Assembly: GCA_035582835.1 (NCBI GenBank)
Contig: JAYKAV010000778.1
Coordinates: 2,383,236-2,447,235 of the forward strand
DNA length: 64,000 nucleotides
Direction of reading: 5' to 3'
Origin: Phoebastria nigripes
Taxonomy: Eukaryota > Chordata > Aves > Procellariiformes > Diomedeidae
A program made the translations under genes and the position numbers. Each line of letters starts with the position of its first letter. The stretch's first letter is position 1. This document shows positions 40,120 through 51,500 of the stretch, piece by piece. The notes beneath the pieces are model-generated. The model ran no database searches, was not told the origin of the DNA, and was given only the letters and a program-made list of their open reading frames with translations.

Positions 40120-40797
40120 AATGGGAAGTTATTCAGAATGCAAGGTAATGCACTGCAGGATCAATGACATGAATGCCTGCTATAGACTGGGAGCTCATCA
40201 GTTGGAAATTGCTGAGGTGAGAAAGGATGTGGGTACTAGTCAAAGTTAGAGAATGTCTGTCAGCTGCTGGAGTGATGTGTCTAGAAAATACCACAAGCAG
40301 TGCTTGCAGAGGAAAAGAAGAGGTGGAAATATTGAGAGCGTTGATGCTATTGCACAAGGCTGCGGTAAGTCCTCACCTGGAACGCTGTTTAAAGTTCAGG
40401 GAAAGTGATTCAAAGTGGAAGAGGTGGAGAGAAGAGCTGTTACCGTGACCAGGGGGATATGCAGTATGTCGTACGACAGACAAGGTGAAGATTGAGAGGT
40501 GATATAGCTGCTGCACGTGAGGAGGAGAGATAAATATGCAATGGTAACTAACAAGTATTTAAGACAAAAGAGATTTCTGGCATAAAAGTGACTGGGTAAA
40601 AACTGCACATAGTTGGGCTGGAAATTAGGAAAAGCTTTTAAATCACGGAAGTGAAGCAGACTCATTCTGCGAACAGCGAGGGCAAAAAGCGTAGCTAACT
40701 TTAAGATGGAGCTTGAGCGACTACAGGACATTATTCATCAGAGTGCTAGATTGGACTTGATGACTTAAGAGAATCTTATCGATCAGTGACCCTATAT
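40120..40797 (+). mobile_element. Old CR1/L3-like LINE remnant
   Basis: Heavily diverged LINE-like stretch in plus orientation. Signals are a segment reading AVSPHLERC (compare AVRPHLEYC of CR1/L3 reverse transcriptase), a further stretch GGAAATTAGGAAAAGC, and a 3' end GATTGGACTTGATGACTTAA that parallels the L3/CR1 ending GGACTAGATGACCT. Many stops and indels are present. The exact boundaries and subfamily are uncertain. Confidence 0.62.
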
Positions 40798-41589
40798 TTT
40801 TTATTGTGCTGGGATCAACAACGACGAGAACACTGACAATAAATCCTCATCGCTGACGTTTAAAGATGCTATCAGCTGATACAGCTGCGGGGTTTTGTTT
40901 GTCACATTGATTGTTTCAGGCTGTCTGTAGGCACTAGCAAAGAAGAGCACCTGCATTCTGTTCACATGAATATGAACATCACCTTCCAAGTCATAATTTT
41001 TTAATGAAAGCTTGTATTCTGGAACACAAGATGTTAGCCTCCAGGGAAATGTATCAGGTTGTCATCTGTCCCAGAAGTCAACAGGTAAAGAAAAAAAAGA
41101 GGGAAAAATTGGGTTTTTTTCCTGCTAGAATTAATTTGAATACTTTATTTTTCTGCTTATTAATATTTCAGTTCTCCCCAAACATGAAATGGATTAAAAT
41201 ATCAGATATGCTGGTAGAACTCTTATTTTTGTCATATATTATTTTGATTTAATCACAACAAATTATGCCAATAGGTTGCCCATACGTAATCATGCACCAT
41301 ACGCAGAGATCTTAATTACCCTGTTCATCAAGTAAGGATATTCATGATAGCACATATTATCCAGGGTGTTATCCTATATTGTAATATGTGATGCCACATG
41401 AATACCATATGGGAGAGGGATTTAAAAAAGGTTACAGGCTAATAAGAGTATTTTATTCCACTCAGAAAACTCAAGAGAAACAGTTCTTTTCAAAGATCGA
41501 GAGACTGTAATTACATGCAAAAAGTTAAGTCATCTTAAAGGTAAATGCTAACCCAGAAAGACTGAAGATTAAAATTAAAAGCCGAAATT

Positions 41590-41690
41590 TCCTATTGTTA
41601 TTAGTGCCCCACTGCACTAGATATTGTGCAAATATATGAAAAAGGTGGCACCTGTCACAAGGAGTTTAATTCTACCTTTCAGCTTGTGTT
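41590..41690 (+). repeat. Second copy of the ancient amniote SINE/LINE-end relic
   Basis: TATTGTTATTAGTGCCCCAC, then CACTAGATATTGTGCAAATA, then CACAAGGAGTTTAATTCTAC follow the same order as the copy at 15520 and fit the family pattern better ('agtgccccattgtgctaggcgctgtacaaa … caaggagcttacaatcta'). Confidence 0.55.
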
Positions 41691-43084
41691 GTTCTAGAGA
41701 AGGAATTGTAGCAGGTTTAAGCTAGCAGCTGGTGGTCATATAATAGCAATGAATTATAATGCTTTATAATGCCATGAATTTTGTAGGTAATTCCCTGTGA
41801 AATTTACTAGGAGCTGTGCCTAGAATATGATGCTTCGGCATAGACTTACCATTTCATTTTATTTACCCAGTATGTGCCACACCCCTCGCGCATCGTGCCT
41901 TCTCCTAGGTCATGAACACCACGGGACAGGGCACAAAAGGAGCTAGAGAACTAAGCTGACTTACACAAAATCCCAATACGGCACTCTGCCCATTATTTGT
42001 CTGTGAAGTGTCATGCACATTTGAGATTACATAGATACATTAACAGTAAGCGATGCTTCTATCATCCTTCACTTCAGCAGGGGGAGCACAACTGGTATCT
42101 CTGTTGCATAACAACCCTAGTGCGATTCTGTAATACTACGTTGTGTCTTCCAACATGATTTGTAATCATCTGGATCATGTTTAAAATCTTCATCCTGCAA
42201 ACGAATCAAGTATACACTTGACTGTACACATAGGAGTAGTCTCTGTAGCAGTGAGGCCTAGTAATCTCTGTATGACTTCAGATTCAGAGGGCTGGACTCA
42301 GTTACGGCATCCCCCTGCTTCCCTCCTCTCTTGCATCGTCTCAGTCTTAGGCTCCTGGGCAAGGAATCGACACAATTTGCAATACTGCAATGAGGATACA
42401 AATAATTCCAGTACTGTAGTAAGGGAATTAATTACGGGTTGAGTCAGGGGGCGAATGTCTCTTCCCATGGCTCTAGCGGGCTGAAGCACGTTCACGGTGG
42501 CATGCTGCATCCCCTGCTTCTGTGCTTGAGTGCAGGCTGGGCTATGATGATGTGCTGCTGTGGGGCTGGGTTGCTCTGCNTGACCCATCAACACAGGGGG
42601 TGGAAAGGGCTGTGACTACACAGGAGATAGTCTGTCCCTTCCAGAAAACAAATGAATCACTATTGAATAAAGAACAAAATCAAACAAAAATAGCAAACTA
42701 CTTACAAATCTTGTATTTCCTAAAGTATTATTCTCCCACCACGGTGAAAGCCCTGATTAATTCTCAGAGCCTCTTCTCTTCAAGAGGCACTTCAGGAGAG
42801 CTAGATTGCTCTGCTAGACAGAGCCATTTGCTACTNGTGTGAGTAGGGCAGAGCTCAGATATGAACCGCATGTGAGGCAGCCACCATGTGCTCCTAGCAG
42901 TGAAGGGGACATCGGCAAAGCAGCTACATCCTCGTCTCTCAGAATCTCTCTGCCTCTTTGAGGAATCATTCCTTCTCCCTTTTATTCCTCTTCTACCAGC
43001 ACACTGTCCCCATGGTTTGAAGCTAAGAGTTTCCTGTTCAAAGGGGCTGCAAATAGGTAACCATCTTAGAAAGTAGGGGGAGAA

Positions 43085-43220
43085 TTCCCCTTTCCCCAAT
43101 TCTTTCCTTTTCCTTCATTTTCCTGCCTTTCTTCTCGCTTTTCTCATTCTTTCCCCCTCCCCTTCCGTTCCCCTCTTCTCCTCTCTCTTCTCTCTGTTTT
43201 TTCTCTTTTTCTTTCCACAG
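43085..43220. repeat. 136-bp polypyrimidine tract ending in CAG
   Basis: Almost pure C/T on the plus strand (homopurine on the minus), broken only by a few bases (AA, A, G). It ends TTTTCTCTTTTTCTTTCCACAG, close to an ideal splice acceptor. No exon can be recognised after it (AGAAGCCAGACATAAATAAG soon meets stops). It could be simple sequence, a triplex-forming tract or the acceptor of an unseen non-coding exon. Confidence 0.85.
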
Positions 43221-44084
43221 AGAAGCCAGACATAAATAAGATGTACATGTTTAAAACAAAACCACACACATTATGCAGAACTACAATAATATTGATCTCA
43301 GCGAGGCTATTATTAGATGAAAAAAGGACAAAATTTACCGTATAGTAGCAATGCTCTATAAAAATACAGAGAAGCATTGTCAACTTTTATAAGCCGATTT
43401 ACACAAATGTAAATTTAGCATGTCAGTCCCTATTAAAATATCTAAGCCATCTGACTAGCAATCCTTGGCTTCAGAGCCTGTCAGTGATACTGCACCAAGA
43501 TAAATCTCACCATGGCGACTGACCTTCTCTCCCTCTCTCCTCCCTTTCATTTACTCTCCATATAAATCAGATATGGAAGTTTTATAATTTTAAGAGTATC
43601 AATACAACATCCTCCAACTGAAATGTAGCCTACAGAGGCTACAGGATTTAAGTCGTAATTTTACAATGTAAGAAACAGATACAGTAGAACCACTGGAAGT
43701 GTTTGTAATTGTGCATCTCTAGGGTTGTGATACAATAATCTTAGGCTGAAGTTAAGGGAATTGACTTCACTGTGATATTGGAGGCTGATTACTGATCATC
43801 TCTGCTTATCATTCTGTTCAATGCGTGGGCCTAATCCCCCTAGTCACTCAAATGAGCTCCAGTCTTAAAAACACAGTGGTTTGCTGTGGTCACAGAGATG
43901 TTGAAAAAGCTTGAAGGTTTCCTGAATCTAACTATTCAGTCTATTGGTCTCCCTCATGCCTCAGATGAGTAATATGATAACATTTACTCTATAAACTTTT
44001 TCCCCTGATCTAGTACCCAACTGGAGTACAGGGGCAAAACACCTAACTGGTTTTAAGATGGACCTATCTATTAAATGCCATAGG

Positions 44085-44205
44085 GCACATGGGAAAGCTG
44101 AGGCATACTCAGTTTAAATAAAAGGCCCAAGTTCACGATGAGTGAGCACCGGAGCCAGCGGAAGAACTAAAGAGCTCTGAATCCTGCTGAGGAGCTTCCA
44201 CCTCA
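44085..44205 (-). repeat. MIR-like ancient SINE relic
   Basis: Segments GGGAAAGCTGAGGCATACTC, AAGGCCCAAGTTCACGATGA and CCGGAGCCAGCGGAAGAACT follow the reverse-complement MIR order ('ggaaactgaggca', 'tgcccaaggtcacaca', 'gcagagccgggattcgaac'). This is the clearest of the MIR-like pieces in the upstream region. Confidence 0.65.
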
Positions 44206-47200
44206 GTACGCTTTTGTGTCAGGTGTTTTTCACTGAGGGGCACTATCCCCTACCAGGCCCTCTCAACTAGTACAGGGCATTGTTTTTAAATGATTTGGCT
44301 AGAAATAGTATTTGTGCTCTTCCAGACAATATCTGCTGTTTGAAGCTTGTTCCTGACTGCAGATTGGTGGAGGTGCATGTTTTGCCTGTAGCACAGGAGC
44401 ATTCTCCTTCTTTCTTTATCTTAACACTGCAATATTTCTTCTCTTTGACATAAACAGTGTCCAAAGTACTCTAATCCCATCCACGTACAGTACAAATAGA
44501 ACAAACAAGGAATGATTTATGCACACTTGACTGTGCTCTATACCTTATTAGATGAAGATGAATTACTGTGCTGGACAGGGACACATTCTTCTGAAAAATC
44601 CATCTTTGTAGATTTCTGGTGCTCAATCTCATGTCTTCTGCAAATGTATTTTAGCATGCTATCACTATTTTCCACTTGGTGATCTCTGCTGTACCTTGCA
44701 CAGTATACGTGGCCCTGCAGGAGTACTGAAGCAGGTTCCCTTGCTAGCAGACTGCCATAGCTGCAGGATACAGCTCCTGTTATATCACTTACTCACAAAT
44801 GATTCTGCTCTTGTGTTCTCTGACAGATGTCATTTCCCAATTTCTGCCAGATGTTGATGATGTTATTTAAGCAAAAGAATTAATCCGCTCCCTCTTTCCT
44901 TCCATCATCAGATTGTATACACTATACTCTCTGCCTTCGTAGTCACTTCTGAGAGACAAGTCTGTCAATTTATATACAGAGCAAGAATTTAACCTTGTTG
45001 ACATTTGACAGAAAGCCTACGGTTTGCATCTTGTGAGAAGTCATATGCACAGCTATAGTATATAATTGATGCTTTCTTCTAGAGAACATCTGTATTTGAA
45101 AAAGCATGAATTGCTGATATGTGTTCACTTGGTATCAGAAAAGGCCCAATACAGTTTGTACTGAAGTCACTGGGCAGGTATATTAGCTATTGCTCAAACC
45201 AACAAAGTAGTAAATTAACAACAGAGAAGCTAATTTTTCCCCTTCTCCTTTCATTTTCTTCAGCTTTCAATATGAAGTGATCAAACTCAAATTTAATTTG
45301 TCTCCTCCCACAGTATCTTACTCTCTACCCATGTAAACACTGAATAAAACAGATTTTCAAGCTCCTTCTTCCAAAGGTAACATAGTGACAGCATTCATGT
45401 GAGACAAGTTGCATCGCAGTTTTTAATAAATCAGTCTTTACATAAGCATTTCTAGAACTCTTCTTCTAGAGCTGGCAGAGTAATGAAGAATGTCCCCTAC
45501 CTCTTAGTTCTCAGACCAGCATATTAAACCACTTTTCAATAGTTTTGAAATTTCCATGAATACTTTCTGATGAGATTTAGGGTAGTACTGTTATTATTGT
45601 GTGAATATACATATCCGTATGAGAAACACTTAGCCAGGCATTCTCTATCTACCCCAAGACTTACATTTAGGAATCTGGAACTGAGGAGAAAAGCAAATGA
45701 GAGATTCAGTGATGGTCCAGGAATAAAGCAAAGAGATTGGAAAGCCAGAGGAGGAACAGCTAGAAGCAGTACTTGCATTACGGAAAGGTATATTGGTTTG
45801 CAGCCCTTTGCATGTATTGCACTCCCCAAAATGGAGTGACTCGTTGTACTCAGATCTAGTGCAAGGAACTACCTTGGTCAAGCCGAAGAAGTCAAAACCA
45901 CCTACATCCACAGCAGCCATGTATATGATATAAACAGTGCCACAGACAGATGGTGGATCAACGGTGTGACACAAAGTTGTATTTGCGAACAGCATCAGGA
46001 AAGGACAAAAGGACACACTGCAGTCTGGCAAGGCAGGCAAAACCAGCTACCTGCCTAGTGTTTTAAAGTTTCTTTCAAAAAACAGCTGTCTGTGTGCAGC
46101 AAAACTCCAGGCAGTGAAGTATATGGATACTGTCCTAGCATTGTACTGTGTTAGTATTAATCATTATGAAAGACATTTAAAAGACAGTGTTGGGCTGCTA
46201 AGCAGTCCAGTGGTGACCAGTGCTTTACGGTTCGTTTGGAGGTTAACACATCTGCCTACCTTTGAAATGGATCGGCTGAGGCTACTGAAGAACTTCTCTA
46301 CAGCAAATGGAAAAATGTTTTTGTAAAGTTTTTCAGTTACAGTCTATGCTCTTATTTTACTCAGTCTTCTATTTTTTTTAAACTTATAAATGATTGTGAA
46401 AGATAAGATTCTCAACAAATGAACTTTNCTTATTTCACACTTCTTACTTGCTGGGACAATGGAGAGGCAAACCTGTACAGCTCCATTTGCAACAGGCAAT
46501 ACTCTGTGATTTCAGGGTCATAGCTAGTAGCAAGTGGGTAGGTACCTGTTCATTCACTGTGTCCCAGCTAAGATACCAGACAAAACTAGCTGTGGTGGTG
46601 CTGGTTACTTTCCCTGCCAAAGGCATCCATTGGGAACTGAACTGAGAACTCTCACTTCACAAAAGCCACTCAACAGCAATTAAGAGAGGTTTATTATGAA
46701 TTCCTTCTGCATACAAAGCTACCACTGACTTAAGAGGATTTTTTGTGTGCCAAGAAATGTAGGACCAGGTCTCAGATGGTAGTGATCTCCAACTGGTGTG
46801 AACACAAGCCAGCTTGAAATACCAGCTCCAGAAGCAAAAAGTTCTATGAGCGTAATGATGCCCTTGAGACACCCAGTTATATAGGTCTTTGCTTTAAAAA
46901 TAATGACTCACATCCTTCTTCCCACCCCTTTAAATCAAAATAATAATATTTTTCCATATAATCAGGAGGCTGCATTCTCAACATGATCTAATGAGTGGGA
47001 TGACAACTCCTGTATTCTTCGAAGACGTTATATGACTATTGCACAGCAAATGTCCCCCTATTTTGCAGTAGGCATTCCCTAGTGCAACATTTTTTCTTTC
47101 AGCCTTAATTGAATTTTGAAGCATTCGCTTGTTCATGTTGTTGTCTGAGTAAGCTTTTCATTTTTCTTTTTTTTGGAATTAGATGTGCCATTTACAGTAC

Positions 47201-47216
47201 ACCTTCTACCAGGTGN

Positions 47217-47242
47217 AAGAATAGAAGAATAGAAGAATAGAA
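47217..47242. repeat. (AAGAATAG)3 tandem repeat
   Basis: Three perfect copies of an 8-bp unit directly after an isolated n. The unit only loosely resembles the CR1 tail (ATTCTATG reversed), and no CR1 body adjoins it, so it is best called a simple repeat. Confidence 0.85.
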
Positions 47243-50035
47243 ATCCAACTTTACATAAGCCGGCAATACAAATTTTTAAATCAAGCCAAGAGTTAGTATA
47301 ATGCAGTGTTAATTTTCGTATGGTAGCTAGAATATGAAATATTCTTATCTCCCTAGTCATTAACAAACAGAGTACGTTAGTTTTACGTTTTGAAATCAGG
47401 TAGTTACCAAGANGCTTGTCTTTAAAACTATTTTATGAAACCAAGGAAGGAAAAATCCAATACTTACTCAGGAGCTAGGAAATTGCCACAATGTTGAACA
47501 CTCAGTTACTTCCNCATTAAATTGACAGCTTAGGCAGTATTCTTATAGGAGAACTGGGAGAAGTTAAAACACATTAACCCTCCTGCCACCTCATGCTCAA
47601 ACGGTTGTGGACAAAATAGATATTTAAATTATAGTGCCTGTTCAGTTTAACTCAATTCTTCAACTGCTGACCAAAAGCAGTAGGATTTCAGAAGTGATGT
47701 CTCCTCTTCTGCTATTCGTAACTATACATTTTCTGAACTGCCACTTGTACTTTTATTGTGTACAAGAGGGAGAAGTGCTCTGACTACTAGCTGGAGTCCT
47801 GGGTTTACTGAAACTTTGTGTGAGCTCTCCAGGGGGTGTCCAGCAACCATTCAATGCTCAAGGTCTATGCAAGAACTCAGCTTTATTCTATGCCCTCTTC
47901 CAACTGATTGTGTGTAACAGCAACAGTCTCATATGTGTAGACACGATGGAAAATGTAAAGTACAAGAAAAAGGACACAAACCAGAAAGGCCTCTGTGCTT
48001 GCAATGATGAGTTTTTAAAGTCACAGCATCTGATACTATTTCTTCCTTTCCAAACCAAAACTATTGGCAAGAGCCTTGAAAACTAACATTGAACTAAGAT
48101 CAAATTGCACATACAACGAACCTTATGGTAATCCACATGCACNCTTTTATTGCTAACATTCAGTTATGCAATCTGTTATTCAGAATTTATTTCACTGACT
48201 GTCTTTAGCTCAAAGCCTTTTTTATCCCAAAGCTGCCTGAAGGCTGTCACAATGTTGATCTACCTTTATTTCCTCAGAAAAAATGTAATCTAATAAAATG
48301 GTAGAACCCTCTACCATAAAAAATGCACTGTATTTTCCAGAGAAATAGCCAGAGTATCCAAAGTATCAGACACAAATGAAATGGAAGTCTGTGGAGAAAG
48401 CTTCAGTGTTCTGTTTGTGCAAGAACACCTGTACAGTTTTCTAAAGACACCTGGCAGAACCCTTCTGAAATAACCAGCATGAAAACCTGCTTGGCATTGG
48501 CCAGCTCCCTAAATGCTACTCTCCCTATAGAGCAAGACATTTCCTTTTGACGCATTAATTGTTTTGAAACTGTCTCTTTTTCCCTCTATAACAGGCAACA
48601 CATAATATTCTCTGTTTAGTCTGTGGTTCCCAGTGAAATCAATCTACCCAGCCACTCTTTGAGCTATCAGGCCAAGATGAATGTCCTAAGGATCTCGGCT
48701 GTGGAGTAGCTGGACTTTTCTGTTCTGGGAAACTGGTCCCGCTTCCTGGGAAACATCCTCAAATCCTTCTCAACTATTTCCACTCCATGACTCATCAATT
48801 AGCCTCTCATGAATGAGATGAAGGACTTCAAACTTTTTTCATCAAAAAACACAAGACCTTTTCTTTGGTAATATTACAAGACAGCAGTGTTACTGGTATA
48901 ATGTGTCTTTGTTCAAAAATGCCCCTTCTGTGTGCTTCATAGTATGCACTTCTTCAACACTTATAATAGTTACTTGCACCTTGCTAATGAAAGCTAATAA
49001 AAACATCAGGTGCTTCAGTATCATCTTTTCCACGAAGTTTTCATTTTGCTGTCACCCACCACTTCCAGACGAAAAGTGACACCCCCCCAAATTCTCAGAA
49101 CTTTTCTCATTCTTTTTTAACTTTTGTACAATATAGTGCACTATAAAAGACTACCTGGTGTTTCAAGTGGCTGAAAAACATCTACTAAGCCTTATCCAAA
49201 TATTCCTGCATAATGAAACCTTTCCTGTACTCCAGTCAGTCTGTGAGACTGAAGTTCAGTCTTAAAGGCTCATTTTCAATATCTCCTCTAGCAGGAGAAA
49301 TCCAGGAAGAGATTTTTTTGGAGAATGAGCAGAGCCTACGTCCATGTTCCTGCTGTATTTCATTTACCTCTATGAGAAAATACTGTTTTCCTTTGTGGGA
49401 TTTCCAAGTAGTAGGATATATTACTATATTTCCTATCCCTCTTTTAAATGAAGGCAGTAAGACTCAAAAATATGAAGCTTGGACACAGATGTAAAGGGTC
49501 AGAAAGTGACAAGAGTAAGCAAAGTTCAGAATAGCAGGGATCCAGTGATACTGGATCTGTTCAGTGAAACTGGACTGTACTGCTGGGATGGGCTGGGTGA
49601 AGGAATTTAAGTGGGTAATCTAAAAGTTATTGAATGGGGGAATCCATACTGACCCTTGAGAGTNAGGGTAAGAGCTAGAAGAAAAATGCGCTGGATGGGA
49701 ATGTTGCTACGGTTCTCTTTTAGTCTATCACATTTGGCCCACCAATAAGATAACTTAACCTTTGCTGCCTTTTCCTCCAGTTCTTTGACACACAAATTAC
49801 CTCATCTGAGACATACCTGTATATGAATAGAGTCTAAGGGAATTTAAGAGAACAGTAAAGGATCTAACATGCATATCCTTGCATTTAAGTCATTACCTCT
49901 ACCAGATGGGTAGAAACCATGCTGACCTAGCAGATATTGCACCTCTGCACCACTCCCTACTGATAGGCCAAATCAGACTTTGTATAAAAGCAGTAAAAAA
50001 GCAAAACCAGAATGCCCAAAGCAAACCATAGCATC

Positions 50036-50455
50036 TTTCTGGAGCACCTGGAGCATCTCTTCTATGAGGAAAGGCTGAGAGAGCTGGGACTGTTCAGCCT
50101 GGAGAAGAGAAGGCTCAGGAAGGATCGCTCCATGTGTATGAATACCTGCAGGGCGGGTGCAAAGGGGATGGAGCCAGGCTCTTTTCAGTGGTGCCCTGTG
50201 CCAGCACCAGAGGCAATGGGCACAAACTGAAACACAGGAGGTTCCCTCTCAACATCAGGAAACACTTTTTCACTGTGAGGTTTACCAAGCACTGGCAGAG
50301 GTTGCCCAGGGAAGTTGTGGAGTCTCCATCCTTGGAGATGTTCAAAAGCCATCTGGACATGGCCCTGGGCAGCCTGCTGTAGGTGGCCCTGCTTGAGCAG
50401 GGGCATTGAAGAAGGTGACCTCCAAAGGTGCCTTCCAACCCCAGCCATTCTGTGA
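50036..50455 (+). mobile_element. CR1 LINE fragment, 3' 420 bp
   Basis: Plus-strand CR1 copy beginning near GGAGCACCTGGAGCATCTCT and ending in CAACCCCAGCCATTCTGTGAT. Its translation contains [49 protein letters not shown] and [14 protein letters not shown], the end of CR1 ORF2 plus the 3' UTR. It closely resembles the 3' half of the copy at 36180-37001, so both probably belong to related subfamilies. It is truncated and inactive. Confidence 0.95.
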
Positions 50456-51447
50456 TACCAAAGGATTTTACCCAACAGTTGCTGCTGCCGTGAGGGCATT
50501 CTGTCACAAATGTCTTAAACTCAATTTTTGTAGGTTCTCAAAAGTCACTGGTGAGATAACTGTTTGACTTGCTTGACTTCCTTGAGAACAAATCAGTTCT
50601 CTTCATATACACTTTACCTTTTCTTATATTATTATATTGCTCCTGTAGACCTTATTCAATGAGGCAAAACCTTCACTGATTTTAATGACAATATTGCTGT
50701 AATAATTACTGCAGGGTTGAGCCCTAGAAAATCATCAAACTTTTCTTTCTTTTTTCTAATTGTGTTGTTAGAGGCAAATTACCTATGGTGCTTCCTGCAG
50801 TTTATTTATGCTTGAGAGTGCAGGAATACAAAACTTACAAGTCTTTTGCTGCAAAGCCATTCACCCTGCTGATAGTTGACATGATTAGAACCCAAAACCT
50901 AGTGTTTCTAACTCATACTTGAATTTAGACTGGTGCTATGTGAGCAGCCATACAGCCTCTCTGCTCTCAGGTATGATTGCATGGGCTTCTGTTGTGCCAA
51001 CCTGACAGCTCTAGCCAACCTTGGCAGCTTCTGAGTTTTACGAGTTGCTTTGCTTAAAAAGCAGTCTGTGGTACTGAGGCCNGAATAAGTACAAAATATG
51101 TTACCATCAGATATACAAACAAATTCTCTGAGGCACAGTAAATGTTCTTACAAGAATGTTCTGCTCTGCTTGGTTCAGTTGTCTTGGTCTGTAACTTTTA
51201 GGCTATGCTGGAACTGGAAACAATTCAAAAGCTGGAAAAAAAAAATCTCATTTCAGAGATGCTTGCAGTCATTTTCAAAGAAAACTCAATTAGTTTTCTA
51301 TCCTTGTGATCAAAAAGCATGTCTTTTTCTTTTGTCAAACCTGAAAGAATTATGGAACTTAGGCACAAGTATATGTCGTGATGCTAATGAAGCTTTTCCT
51401 TAGTTTCAATTCACTGTATGCAGAAGCAATCAGACTGAATTACATTC

Positions 51448-51500
51448 AGAAAAAAAAAACAACAAAACAAAACAAAAAACCAAAACCAACCCCAAATCCT
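51448..51500. repeat. A-rich tract with CAAAA units
   Basis: AAAAAACAACAAAACAAAAC followed by further A/C-rich sequence ending in CCAACCCC. Low complexity in intergenic DNA; no gene signal. Confidence 0.8.

Noticed and set aside
43221..43400. Coding exon following the polypyrimidine tract
   Set aside because: The plus-strand frames soon meet stops and show no protein similarity. Only a non-coding exon remains possible.
45645..46040. 131-codon minus-strand frame with hydrophobic segments
   Set aside because: It resembles no family I know, lacks splice or promoter context, and overlaps a plus-strand frame of similar quality.
50115..50507. Minus-strand frames across the CR1 copy at 50036
   Set aside because: They are antisense readings of the plus-strand LINE.
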